Source: Diaphorobacter sp. HDW4A (GTDB lineage Bacteria > Pseudomonadota > Gammaproteobacteria > Burkholderiales > Burkholderiaceae_C). From it: a stretch of DNA of 64,000 bases. Made by a program: the position numbers and the translations under genes. Below, piece by piece: positions 26,090 to 34,552 of the stretch (within the stretch, counting starts at the first letter, position 1; each line of letters begins with the position of its first letter). The notes under the pieces are model-generated. The model had not been told where the DNA came from and ran no database searches. It was given only the letters and a program-made list of their open reading frames with translations. Where the stretch lies: positions 4,278,001-4,342,000 of the forward strand of contig NZ_CP049910.1 in assembly GCF_011305995.1 (NCBI RefSeq), written 5' to 3'.

Positions 26090-26479
26090 ATGAAACACGT
26101 CACGATCACCTGCTTGCTGACCCTGTGCTCCATGGGCTTCTCCGGGACCGCTACGGCCCAGTCGACTGCCGACAAGGAGTTCATGGGCCAACTCGCCGCG
26201 CTCTCGCTCAAGGGCCTGACCTTGACCCTGAAGGCCGACGAGGATGGCTTGAGCGCGCAACTCCCGCAATATGACCAGTTGCTGCAGACCAAGGGCATTT
26301 CCCCCGCGTGCATGGAGGCGGCACAGGCCAAGCGCAAGGCGGCGGTGGCCAATCTTGCCTACCTGAATGCAGATGAAGGCAGCCAGGATGAGGTCAAGGC
26401 GTTCGAAGCGCTGGCCCAGTACGGCAACGTGCACGACACCAAGCGCCTCGCCTGTCTGGGCAATCCGGCCAAATCCTGA
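26090..26479 (+). CDS. secreted hypothetical protein
   Basis: 129 aa with a clear Sec signal (cleavage near T-A-T-A-Q|S, about 24) and two Cys in the mature protein (A-C-M-E and L-A-C-L-G) that could form a disulfide. The mature part is predicted helical. No family recognised. The ATG follows CGAGGGA at suitable spacing. It comes 40 bp after folB and could be its operon tail. Confidence 0.7.
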   Translation: MKHVTITCLLTLCSMGFSGTATAQSTADKEFMGQLAALSLKGLTLTLKADEDGLSAQLPQYDQLLQTKGISPACMEAAQAKRKAAVANLAYLNADEGSQDEVKAFEALAQYGNVHDTKRLACLGNPAKS

Positions 26480-26712
26480 ATTTCCGCTCGCCTGAGCAGC
26501 CCCTGCGGAGCAGGCGAACGGCTTGCATGCGACAATTGCGGTTTGCCGCGTCCGCGTAACCTGTCACCGATTGCCCATCGGGACAACCTTCGCCTGACGC
26601 CGCTTGGCTGGCCTTGAGGCCAGTTGTACACAACCCCCGATTGACGACGGAAGCACGCGAAACAGCAAGGCAATGCAGATTTCGCGCGGCGACCGGACAG
26701 TGGTGAACCGCC
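26480..26712. other. 233-bp intergenic region before ttcA
   Basis: Holds two weak hairpins: TCGCCTG/CAGGCGA (26488-26517) and CTGGCC-TTGA-GGCCAG (26608-26623). Neither has a T-run. No open frame with a ribosome site and no clear -35/-10 pair could be assigned. Confidence 0.35.
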
Positions 26713-27675
26713 ATGAACGCTATTACTGACAACCCGTGGATCGCCGACGCTGCAGCCGATGAGGCCAGCGCCGAAGCCATTACCCAGCCCGGCAAGATCA
26801 AGATCGAACGCGAGCAGATCAAGCTCGAAAAGCGCCTGTGCCGCGAGGTCGGCCGTGCGATCACCGACTTCAACATGATCGAAGAGGGCGACCGCGTGAT
26901 GGTCTGCATGTCCGGCGGCAAGGACAGCTACACCATGCTCGACATCCTGCGCAAGCTGCAAAAGCGCGCGCCGGTGAAGTTCGAACTGGTGGCAGTCAAC
27001 CTTGACCAGAAGCAGCCGGGCTTCCCCGATCACATCCTGCCCGAATACTTCAAGAGCATCGGCGTGGAGTACCACATCGAGACGCAGGACACCTACAGCG
27101 TCGTCAAGCGCGTGATCCCCGAAGGCAAGACCACCTGCGGTCTGTGCTCGCGCCTGCGCCGTGCGATTCTCTACTCGGTGGCCGACAAGCTGGGTTGCAC
27201 CAAGCTGGCGCTCGGCCATCACCGTGACGACATCGTGCAGACGCTGATGCTCAACATGTTCTACGGCGGCCGCATGAAGGGCATGCCGCCAAAGCTGGTC
27301 TCCGACGACGGCAAACATGTGGTGATCCGCCCGATGGCCTATGTGCCGGAGAAGGACACGATTCGCTGGTCGCAGTACCAGCAGTTCCCGATCATCCCCT
27401 GCAACCTCTGCGGCAGCCAGGACGGCCTGCAGCGCGTGGCCGTGGGCGAGATGCTGCGCGAATGGGACAAGAAGTTTCCAGGCCGCATCGAGAGCATGTT
27501 CCGCGCCATGGGCAACATCGTAACCACCCACATGATGGATCCCGAGCTGCACGATTTCAAGGGTGCCAAGGCCACCGGCATTGCCGATCCGAACGGCGAC
27601 ATGGCCTTCGACCAAGAAGAACTGCCGACGACGCCCGTTTTGCCGGGCGGCGTGCAGGTTGTGCAGCTTTCCTGA
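26713..27675 (+). CDS. ttcA: tRNA 2-thiocytidine(32) synthetase
   Basis: Iron-sulfur ATP-pyrophosphatase that thiolates C32 of several tRNAs. 320 aa. PP-loop S-G-G-K-D-S (67-72); cluster cysteines C142-x2-C145 (T-C-G-L-C-S) and C230-x2-C233 (P-C-N-L-C-G); G-H-H-R-D-D in the core. Full length for the family with an ordinary N-terminal extension. Monocistronic by spacing. Confidence 0.96.
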   Translation: MNAITDNPWIADAAADEASAEAITQPGKIKIEREQIKLEKRLCREVGRAITDFNMIEEGDRVMVCMSGGKDSYTMLDILRKLQKRAPVKFELVAVNLDQKQPGFPDHILPEYFKSIGVEYHIETQDTYSVVKRVIPEGKTTCGLCSRLRRAILYSVADKLGCTKLALGHHRDDIVQTLMLNMFYGGRMKGMPPKLVSDDGKHVVIRPMAYVPEKDTIRWSQYQQFPIIPCNLCGSQDGLQRVAVGEMLREWDKKFPGRIESMFRAMGNIVTTHMMDPELHDFKGAKATGIADPNGDMAFDQEELPTTPVLPGGVQVVQLS

Positions 27676-27785
27676 GAACTTGACAGTTTTTTGGTTATCC
27701 AACAGTCTATGCATCGTTGCGATCCATTCTCAATTGAAGGTCGATTGAGAACGCAATATCCACTGGACTGTCTGGATGACCCGTC

Positions 27786-28511
27786 ATGACCTCTCTACTG
27801 CAACGTTTTCGCCTTTCGTTTGTTTTGGGCCTGTTCTCGGCCCTGCTGCTTGCCGGCTGTTCCACCACCCGCACGGTGGAGAGCAACGTCAACGCCTATT
27901 CCACACTGACGGCGCTGCCCGCACCGCCCACGTATCGCCTGGAGCGCCTGCCATCGCAGAACGCCAACGCGGTGCGCTTTGACGCCATCGAGTCCCAGGC
28001 CCAGCAGGCGCTGGCCAATGTCGGCCTGCAGCGTGACGACCGCAACGCGAGCCTCGTGCTGCAGCTCGGCGCCGAAGCGGGCTTTGTGCCCAATCCATAC
28101 TGGAACGCCTATGGTTATGGCTATGGCTATCCGGGCTTTGGCCCCTCGCCGTTCTACGGCAGCTTCGGGTTCGGCTTCGGTCGCGGCTGGGGCTTTGGCA
28201 TGGGTACGGGATGGATGATGGACAGGCCCACGCCGCTCCATCACCGCAAAGTCAGCCTGATACTGCGCGACGCCAAGTCGCAAAAGATCGTCTACGAAAC
28301 CTCTGCCGTCTTCGAAGATGTGTGGACGGACGATCCCGCGATCTACGGCGTGCTGTTCCGTCAGGCGCTCGCCGGATTTCCGACGCCGCCGCAGGGCACG
28401 CGCGTGGTGCGAACGCTGGTTGATCGCACCACCACCGTGCCGCTACCGGACTCCGCCACAGCCCCTGCTCCCGCCAAGGTTGAATCGGCACCTGCGCCTG
28501 CATCACGTTGA
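27786..28511 (+). CDS. DUF4136-type lipoprotein
   Basis: 241-aa lipoprotein: the lipobox L-L-A-G-C places the acylated Cys at residue 25, followed by S-T-T-R. The body matches the DUF4136 layout (R-x-D-A-I-E-S-Q-A-Q-Q-A-L-A-x-V-G-L), with a Gly/Tyr/Phe-rich loop in the middle (about 105-140) and a Pro/Ala-rich tail. Probably outer-membrane or periplasmic; function unknown. A TTGACA at 27680 may be part of its promoter, but I see no convincing -10 at the right distance. Confidence 0.82.
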   Translation: MTSLLQRFRLSFVLGLFSALLLAGCSTTRTVESNVNAYSTLTALPAPPTYRLERLPSQNANAVRFDAIESQAQQALANVGLQRDDRNASLVLQLGAEAGFVPNPYWNAYGYGYGYPGFGPSPFYGSFGFGFGRGWGFGMGTGWMMDRPTPLHHRKVSLILRDAKSQKIVYETSAVFEDVWTDDPAIYGVLFRQALAGFPTPPQGTRVVRTLVDRTTTVPLPDSATAPAPAKVESAPAPASR

Positions 28512-28693
28512 GCACGGCGGGATCACACATCCCGCTACACCTCGTGCACGGTGATTTTGCAAAGATCAACATTTGCGTGCAAATCATCGTGCTAAGGTCA
28601 AGACACAAAGACCGGCAAAGCTAGCAAGAGCAAATGCTCACTTACTCTCTTTTTCATAAACCACCGCTCCAACCGTTTCGAAAAGGATCCGAC

Positions 28694-29197
28694 ATGAAAT
28701 ACAACAAGAAAAACGTGAACCGCTTGGCCACCTCCTCGCTTCTGTGTGCGCTGCTCCTTGGCGGAGCTGTGAGCGCCCACGCAGCGGGTCTGGGCGACGC
28801 ACTGCGCGACAAGATGAGCGGCGGCAGCACAACAGAAAGCAGCGGCAGTGGCTCGATGCTCTCCGGCGCGCTCGGCGGCGGTGATTCGTCTTCCGCCGCA
28901 CTCTCAGCCATGGGCCTGTCGGGTTCCGGCACCGCCAGCAATGCGGCCGGCGTGATCACCTACTGCATGAAGAACAACTACCTCAACGCCGACAAGGCCG
29001 CAGCCGTCAAGGACCAACTCCTCGGCAAAGTAGGCCTCGGCCCCAAGGAAGAACCCAAGGACGAAGGTTTCCTCAGCGGCGCCACCGGCATGATCACCGG
29101 CAAAGACGGCAAGAGTTTCAGCCTCGACAAGGTCAAGGGCAGCATCAAGGAAAAGGCCTGCGATCTGGTGCTCGACAACGCCAAGTCGCTGCTCTGA
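28694..29197 (+). CDS. DUF2501 family secreted protein (YjjA-like)
   Basis: 167 aa. Sec signal ends near A-H-A|A (about 31). The mature part begins with a Gly/Ser-rich low-complexity stretch, then the conserved C-terminal region with V-I-T-Y-C-M-K-N-N-Y and K-E-K-A-C-D-L-V; the two Cys may pair. AAAAGGA lies 6 bases before the ATG; an upstream in-frame ATG (28634) is rejected because it would bury the signal peptide. Function unknown. Followed by a strong terminator. Confidence 0.82.
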   Translation: MKYNKKNVNRLATSSLLCALLLGGAVSAHAAGLGDALRDKMSGGSTTESSGSGSMLSGALGGGDSSSAALSAMGLSGSGTASNAAGVITYCMKNNYLNADKAAAVKDQLLGKVGLGPKEEPKDEGFLSGATGMITGKDGKSFSLDKVKGSIKEKACDLVLDNAKSLL

Positions 29198-29219
29198 GCA
29201 AAAATAGAAATCAAGCAAC

Positions 29220-29252
29220 GCCGATGTTCCCAAAGGTCCATCGGCTTTTTTT
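29220..29252 (+). terminator. rho-independent terminator after the DUF2501 gene
   Basis: GCCGATG (29220-29226) pairs with CATCGGC (29239-29245), with additional CC/GG pairs inside the loop, followed by seven T. It lies 22 bp after the stop codon: a textbook intrinsic terminator. Confidence 0.88.
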
Positions 29253-29486
29253 CGCTCCCCGCCCCCGCATCCATCAGCAAGCCAACGAAGCGGGCACGCA
29301 TCCTGAGCCACCACCCAAAAAGCAAAAGGCAAAAGGCAAACACCAAAGATGCAAATACCCGCTTTCTGGCGGAAGCCCTGATTGCGGGACAATCGAAAGG
29401 GCTGTGAAATACACGCATCTCCGCACACTATCCCAACACAACAGGTGGCGGCCTCTTCCTCGATCGATTCAAAGCTCCCTACCCGT

Positions 29487-30131
29487 ATGCACGTCACCCG
29501 CATCATTGCCATCCGCCACGGCGAAACCGCCTGGAACGTGGACACCCGCATTCAGGGCCACCTCGACATCCCCCTCAACGACATCGGCGAATGGCAGGCG
29601 CAGCAGGCCGCTGGCGCATTGGCGAACGAAAACATCGATGCGATCTACAGCAGCGACCTTCAGCGCGCCTTCGCCACCGCACAGGCCATCGCTCAAACCA
29701 CGGGCGCACCGCTGATCGCCAACCAGCAACTGCGCGAGCGCAGCTTCGGTGATTTTCAGGGCCGCACCTTTGCGCAGATCGAGGCCGAGTCACCTGAAGA
29801 CGCGATGCGTTGGCGCAAGCGCGACCCCGAGTTCGTGCCCGGTGGCGGCGGTGAGTCGCTGACCATGCTGCTGGCACGCATTGACCAGACAGTGAACGAC
29901 CTTGCCGCCCTGCACCCTGACGAACAGATCGTGCTTGTTGCGCATGGCGGCGTGATGGACGTGCTCTACCGCCTCGCGACCAAACTCGACCTGCAGGCCC
30001 CGCGCACCTGGCAGCTAACCAACGCGGCCATCAACCGCCTGCTCTGGACACCCGACAGCGGCCTCACGCTCGTCGGCTGGGCGGACACCGAACACCTGAA
30101 CCAGCAAAGCCGCGATGAAATTCATTCCTGA
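29487..30131 (+). CDS. histidine phosphatase family protein (phosphoglycerate mutase-like)
   Basis: 214 aa. Catalytic R-H-G-E-T-A-W-N at residues 9-16 with phospho-accepting His10, S-S-D-L-Q-R-A-F, the acid-donor region R-E-R-S-F-G-D-F, and the second catalytic His in V-A-H-G-G-V. This places it among the GpmB/CobC-like cofactor-independent phosphatases; the substrate cannot be predicted. The 3' end overlaps the next gene by 17 bp, so they form an operon. An upstream in-frame extension (to 29382) lacks family similarity. Confidence 0.87.
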   Translation: MHVTRIIAIRHGETAWNVDTRIQGHLDIPLNDIGEWQAQQAAGALANENIDAIYSSDLQRAFATAQAIAQTTGAPLIANQQLRERSFGDFQGRTFAQIEAESPEDAMRWRKRDPEFVPGGGGESLTMLLARIDQTVNDLAALHPDEQIVLVAHGGVMDVLYRLATKLDLQAPRTWQLTNAAINRLLWTPDSGLTLVGWADTEHLNQQSRDEIHS

Positions 30132-31299
30132 TCATCTGCTGCAACTGCAGGGCAAATCCGTAGACCAGATCGAGACGCCCGCGCTGGTCATCGACCTGGA
30201 CGCCCTGGACCGCAACATCCAGCGCATGGCGGACTTTACACGCAAGCACCGCGTGCGCTGGCGCCCGCATGCCAAGCTGCACAAGAGCGCCGACATCGCG
30301 CTGCTGCTCGAACAGGCTGGAGCCATCGGCCACTGCGTGCAGAAGCTCTCCGAGGCCGAAATCCTCGCCGCGCACGGCGTGAACAATCTCTACATCAGCA
30401 ACGAAATCATCGCGCCCACCAAGTTGCGGCGCGTGGCACAACTCGCGCAGGATCTCGATGCACGCGGCGGACGCCTTGCCATCGCTGTGGACTCGGAAGT
30501 CGGCATCGAACTGCTTGCACGTTCGCTGCGCGATGTGACGAGCCACGGCATCATCGACGTATTCGTCGAGATCGACGTTGGTCAGGGCCGCTGTGGCGTG
30601 CCGCCCGGTGAGTCCGCCGTCGCGCTGGCGCAGGCCATCGCCGAGCACCCACCGTTGCGCTTTGCGGGCCTGCAGGCCTACCATGGCCGCGCGCAGCACT
30701 TTCGTACCGGTGCCGAGCGCCGTCAGGCCATCGCGCAGGTCATCGAAGAGGTCGTGCACACGCGCGAACTGATCGTTGCCGCAGGTCTTGCGGTGCATCT
30801 CATCACCGGCTCAGGCACCGGCACGCTGATCCACGAGGCCGCGAGCGGCGTCTACGGCGAGCTACAGGCGGGCTCGTTCCTGTTCATGGATGCGGACTAT
30901 GCGCAAAACGAGCGCGACCCCGCCCAGCCCGCGTTCGAGCACGCGCTGTTCGTCAAATCACAAGTCATCTCGGCCGACGACAAGCACGCCGTCTGCGATG
31001 CGGGCCACAAGGCCCACGCCATCGAATCGGGCCTGCCGACGGTGCACAGTCTCAGCGATGAAGAAGAAGACGAAGAAAGCAAGCTGCGCTTCGCGAACGG
31101 CGGCGACGAGCACGGCATCCTGCACCCCGAAAGCACCAGTGGCTGGCTGCCCGCACTGGGCGCCACCGTCTGGCTGATCCCCGGGCACTGCGACCCCACC
31201 GTCAATCTGCACGACTACATGATCGGCGTGCGCGGCGGGCTCGAAGGCGGCACGGTAGAGAGCCTCGTGCGCGTGGATGCGCGCGGCGCACTGCGCTGA
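30115..31299 (+). CDS. D-threonine aldolase / D-serine dehydratase-like PLP enzyme (fold type III)
   Basis: 394-aa alanine-racemase-fold enzyme of the DSD1/DTA family. The PLP Lys lies in R-P-H-A-K-L-H-K (K54 is the likely Schiff base). T-P-A-L-V-I-D-L-D at about 21-29 is the family opening. The C-terminal metal site is visible as G-D-E-H-G and P-G-H-C-D-P. Such enzymes cleave D-threonine or related D-beta-hydroxy amino acids, or dehydrate D-serine. An acidic insert (E-E-E-D-E-E) lies before the metal site. Co-transcribed with the histidine phosphatase. Confidence 0.88.
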   Translation: MKFIPDHLLQLQGKSVDQIETPALVIDLDALDRNIQRMADFTRKHRVRWRPHAKLHKSADIALLLEQAGAIGHCVQKLSEAEILAAHGVNNLYISNEIIAPTKLRRVAQLAQDLDARGGRLAIAVDSEVGIELLARSLRDVTSHGIIDVFVEIDVGQGRCGVPPGESAVALAQAIAEHPPLRFAGLQAYHGRAQHFRTGAERRQAIAQVIEEVVHTRELIVAAGLAVHLITGSGTGTLIHEAASGVYGELQAGSFLFMDADYAQNERDPAQPAFEHALFVKSQVISADDKHAVCDAGHKAHAIESGLPTVHSLSDEEEDEESKLRFANGGDEHGILHPESTSGWLPALGATVWLIPGHCDPTVNLHDYMIGVRGGLEGGTVESLVRVDARGALR

Positions 31300-31320
31300 T
31301 CAGACTCCCATCTCGCACAT

Positions 31321-31351
31321 GAAATCGGCCCGCTGTCAGCGGGCCGATTTC
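31321..31351. terminator. bidirectional terminator between convergent genes
   Basis: GAAATCGGCCCGCT and AGCGGGCCGATTTC form a perfect 14-bp stem with a 3-nt loop. The AAA/TTT ends give U-tracts on both strands, so it serves both the aldolase gene and the convergent beta-helix protein gene. Confidence 0.85.
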
Positions 31352-31364
31352 ATTTCATCCACAT

Positions 31365-33677
31365 TCAACGCTGCTGCGGATGGCGCTCGCCCTTGGCAAC
31401 CACCATGCGCCTGCGACGCGCCAACACACCGCCCAGCCCACCCAGCAGCCCGGTGCCCAGCAACCACGCGGGCAAGCCCCACACCGGCACCGGCGTTGCC
31501 TGACCTGTTGGCGGTGTCACCACGGTGCCTGTCTGCAGCGCAATCGTCTGCGTCACCGAAGTGGCTGCGCTCCAGATCGAATCACCTGCCTGTGATGCGG
31601 TGATGCCGCAGTTGCCCGCAGCCAGCATCGTCACCATGGTGCCTGAGATGGTGCAGATGGCAGGTGTGGTCGATGCATAGCTCACCGCCAGACCGCTCGA
31701 CGCCGTGGCGGGCGAGGGCAATGCGAACGTGCCGCTCTGCGTGAAGTTCTGCGGCGGCTGCGCGCCGAAGGTGATGGTCTGCGCCTGCAAAGGCGCGTCC
31801 TTGGACTGCAGGTACCAGTTATTGCCCACCTGAGCGAGCGAGTAGAGGAAGTTACCTGCGCGCGGAGGGCTCTTGAGCACGAAGGCGCTTGCTGCCGAAG
31901 CGCCCGCCACGCTCACCACCTCGATGCCATTGCCCGTGGTGGCCGCACCTGCGCCGTTGATGTTGCGCACATCGATACTGGTCGGGCCGCTGCCCAGTAC
32001 AGAATCGCCCTGCACCACCAGCTTGTCGGTAGGCGCGCTGTCGTTGCCCAGCGCCGTTCCCAGCGTGAGTGTCCCGCCGTTGCTGGTGTAGTTACCTGCA
32101 GTCGTCATCACCACACCAGGCTGACCGGGTGCGGCCTTGAGGAGCGCCTTTCCGCCTACCGCAGACTTGGGCAACGCGGCCGTGTTCGGCAGATTGACGA
32201 TGCCGCCATTCACGAGGCTGGCGACGGTTTGATCGAACCCATTGGCATCCAGCGTTCCGCCGCCCGAGACCGTGTGGGCCGACATCGGGCTGAACGCGCT
32301 CACCACGCCCGCGACCAAGCGACCAGCGCTCACGAAGGTGGGGCCTTCGTAACCCTGTTCCTGCGTGAAGGTGGTGGCACCCGAGTTCATTTGCTTCACG
32401 GTGTGCGCGCCAAGCATGCGGGGCGGGAAACTGATGTCGTCGGTATGATTGAAATTCAGAAAGCCCAGGGTCGTGTTGGAGGCGATGAGATCGGCCGTCA
32501 ACGTGCCGGATTTTCCACCGGAACCCACATTGATCGTGACCGTGTTTTCGGGGCTGTTGGTCACTACGCCGCGCCCCATCAGAACGCGGCCCGCCACCGT
32601 CATCGTCGCACCATCGGCAACGCTCAGAACGGCGTTGGTGGGCAGATCCGTCCCGGAAAGGTTGGGATTGATATCGGCAGCACCGAACATTGCCATGAGC
32701 ACATTGCCGTTCACCGTGACGGATGTTCCGGGGCCCGTGACGTTCATCGTGCCGTCGGCATTGAACGGCATCGTCATGTTGTTGACGCCATTCAGATTGA
32801 ACGAGAAACCGCCAATGTTCAAGCCATTGCCTGCGTACACACCGAACGGAGTCTGAGAAGCCGGAGGCGTGGGCGCAAAAGTCGCGCTGGCGCCGCCGCT
32901 GACCGTCAAGACACCCTTGCCCTGCAGCCCGATGATCGAGTCACCTGCCATCAGCTGCGTGCCCGCGCCATCCACCGTCATCGCACCCGAACCATCAATC
33001 TGCAGAAGGCCGGTACCAGCCTGATTCTGCGTCGATCCAGAAAAGCCACCGACGACAAGAACACTGTCGGATGTGACCTTCGCTCCGGCCTTCACATCCA
33101 GCGTACCCGGTGCAATCCCGCCCACAGACAAAATGCCTGCCGTGAGCGAGCTTCCAGTATCAATGATCGTCGCGCTGCTTCCTGAACTGGCGGGAGTGGA
33201 CTCATTAGTGTTGCCATTGGCGATGGAGAATTGCCGAGCCTTGACTGAAGCACCTTTTTCCACCTGCACGCGGGCATTGCCCAGCCAGCCGACAGACACA
33301 TAAGAAAAAGACGGATCACTACCCACATCCAAGGAGCCTGCAGAGCCCGTCACGGTCAGGGCTCCTTGATCTCCCGCCTTCTGTGCCATCCCCAAGAGCA
33401 GCGCCTTCGCGGCACCCGTGACCATCACCGGGCCACTGCTGGTTTCAACGAACACAGGATCCTGATCACCCAGTTGCTGGGCAGGAGGATGCGCGCCGCC
33501 TGTCACGACTTCCCAATTACCGAGATCACTCCAGTTCTGCGAGACCGTGCCCTTCCAGAAAACATTGTCATAGGCCGCATGTGCCGAAAGCGGCACCGCC
33601 ACGCACAGCGCAACCCCGGACAGGGCTCGCACCAGCGGATGCACGGCAAACTCGAGGGAGGACTTCACTGGACGCAT
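31365..33677 (-). CDS. secreted beta-helix protein with C-terminal sorting signal (IPTL-CTERM-like)
   Basis: 770 aa. A Sec signal (to about A-H-A|A, residue 33-35) is followed by a long Gly/Thr/Val-rich repeat region like autotransporter passengers, including one autotransporter-associated beta-strand motif (G-A-T-T-F-T-Q...G-R-L-V-A-G). A Big/MBG-like segment comes next (I-T-F-G-A-Q-P-P ... T-C/N-C-G-I-T-A-S-Q-A-G). The C-terminus is P-V-P-V-W-G-L-P-A-W, then a ~20-residue hydrophobic helix and R-R-R-R: the tripartite layout of exosortase/archaeosortase-type signals. There is no beta-barrel translocator. The ATG is chosen at 33677 because AAGGA lies 8 bases upstream. Likely surface-exposed and processed; the sorting enzyme is not in this window. 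Confidence 0.78.
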   Translation of the reverse strand: MRPVKSSLEFAVHPLVRALSGVALCVAVPLSAHAAYDNVFWKGTVSQNWSDLGNWEVVTGGAHPPAQQLGDQDPVFVETSSGPVMVTGAAKALLLGMAQKAGDQGALTVTGSAGSLDVGSDPSFSYVSVGWLGNARVQVEKGASVKARQFSIANGNTNESTPASSGSSATIIDTGSSLTAGILSVGGIAPGTLDVKAGAKVTSDSVLVVGGFSGSTQNQAGTGLLQIDGSGAMTVDGAGTQLMAGDSIIGLQGKGVLTVSGGASATFAPTPPASQTPFGVYAGNGLNIGGFSFNLNGVNNMTMPFNADGTMNVTGPGTSVTVNGNVLMAMFGAADINPNLSGTDLPTNAVLSVADGATMTVAGRVLMGRGVVTNSPENTVTINVGSGGKSGTLTADLIASNTTLGFLNFNHTDDISFPPRMLGAHTVKQMNSGATTFTQEQGYEGPTFVSAGRLVAGVVSAFSPMSAHTVSGGGTLDANGFDQTVASLVNGGIVNLPNTAALPKSAVGGKALLKAAPGQPGVVMTTAGNYTSNGGTLTLGTALGNDSAPTDKLVVQGDSVLGSGPTSIDVRNINGAGAATTGNGIEVVSVAGASAASAFVLKSPPRAGNFLYSLAQVGNNWYLQSKDAPLQAQTITFGAQPPQNFTQSGTFALPSPATASSGLAVSYASTTPAICTISGTMVTMLAAGNCGITASQAGDSIWSAATSVTQTIALQTGTVVTPPTGQATPVPVWGLPAWLLGTGLLGGLGGVLARRRRMVVAKGERHPQQR

Positions 33678-33756
33678 GTTCATTCCTTGTAGGCGCGATC
33701 ACGGGGAGGGAGATGCAGAACCTCTGGTAGTGATACTGCATTAATGGGTATTTCCA

Positions 33757-33784
33757 ATAGTAACTTATCAATAGTTGATGTCAA
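33757..33784 (-). promoter_or_regulatory. promoter with palindromic operator in its spacer
   Basis: On the minus strand, TTGACA (33784-33779) and TACTAT (33762-33757) are 16 bp apart, 80 bp upstream of the beta-helix gene. The spacer contains the perfect palindrome ATCAA-TAG-TTGAT (33767-33779). A wider inverted repeat, AATGGGT (33743-33749) / ACCCATT (33793-33799), is centred on almost the same point. This suggests a repressor site. The surrounding ~290-bp gap is AT-rich, unlike its neighbours, and holds no convincing gene. Confidence 0.55.
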
Positions 33785-33968
33785 TCAAATTAACCCATTG
33801 ATATTTTGTGATTAAATGACAACAAAAAAATCCAAAGGAGCCCCGTGCTGCGACCGTTGGATTGGCGATACAGAAAAAAGAAGGAAGGGACCGCAAGAAC
33901 ATCCTGCGCATGGATGCACACGGCGCACTGCGCACTGCGTCAGCGCCCTCTTTCAGAGCCGCATCACA

Positions 33969-34484
33969 CTATGCGGCGGCGCACTTGCGCACGGTATCCA
34001 GTGTCCGTGTCGTGATCTGCTTGCCAAAGGTCTTCTCCAGCAAGGCCATGAACACCGGACCTTTCTCGTTGGGCACATAGGCGGAAAACACCTCCGTGCC
34101 CTCCAGCTTGAGAATGGCGGCCTGCGCCTGCTCCAGAGGCAGCGTGAGTGTCCCTTCGCAGGGCCGGAGCAGAAACGTCACGACCGGCTTGGCATTGGCA
34201 GCCAACGCAAACTCCGCGAACGGCGCACGCGCAACCAGCGACTGCAGAAATGCCGATGGCCGGACAATCGTCATGAACCGCTTTCCGAGATGCTTTTCCA
34301 TGGTTTCTTCCGCCATCCGCTCCAGCACGGGAACGACCTCCGGCCTGGCCGAAAAGGCCACATTGCCGCTGGACAAAAGCGTCTTCACGTCCACAAAACC
34401 CGCAGCCTCGAAGCAGCGCTTGAGTTCCGGCATCTTGCAGTTCATGGGGCTCACACCCCGCAGAAATGCCACATAGCGCTCCAT
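33969..34484 (-). CDS. DUF1697 domain-containing protein
   Basis: 171 aa; full-length DUF1697, recognised by the opening R-Y-V-A-F-L-R-G-V-S-P-M-N and L-S-S-G-N-V-A-F at about 37-44. No catalytic function is established for the family. The mostly Gram-positive and soil-bacterial distribution I associate with it suggests an accessory gene. It starts 68 bp after the VWA gene, on the same strand, and may be a loosely attached last gene of that operon or independent. Confidence 0.85.
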   Translation of the reverse strand: MERYVAFLRGVSPMNCKMPELKRCFEAAGFVDVKTLLSSGNVAFSARPEVVPVLERMAEETMEKHLGKRFMTIVRPSAFLQSLVARAPFAEFALAANAKPVVTFLLRPCEGTLTLPLEQAQAAILKLEGTEVFSAYVPNEKGPVFMALLEKTFGKQITTRTLDTVRKCAAA

Positions 34485-34552
34485 GAAAACTCCCGGTTGT
34501 CGGTCAGATCAACATATCCAACCTTTGTCCAAAAAAGAGCGCGGCGGCGTCC

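Noticed and set aside
27680..27711. Promoter for the DUF4136 gene (TTGACA)
   Set aside because: The -35 is perfect, but the only -10-like sequences lie 19-20 bp away, so it was left out of the feature list.
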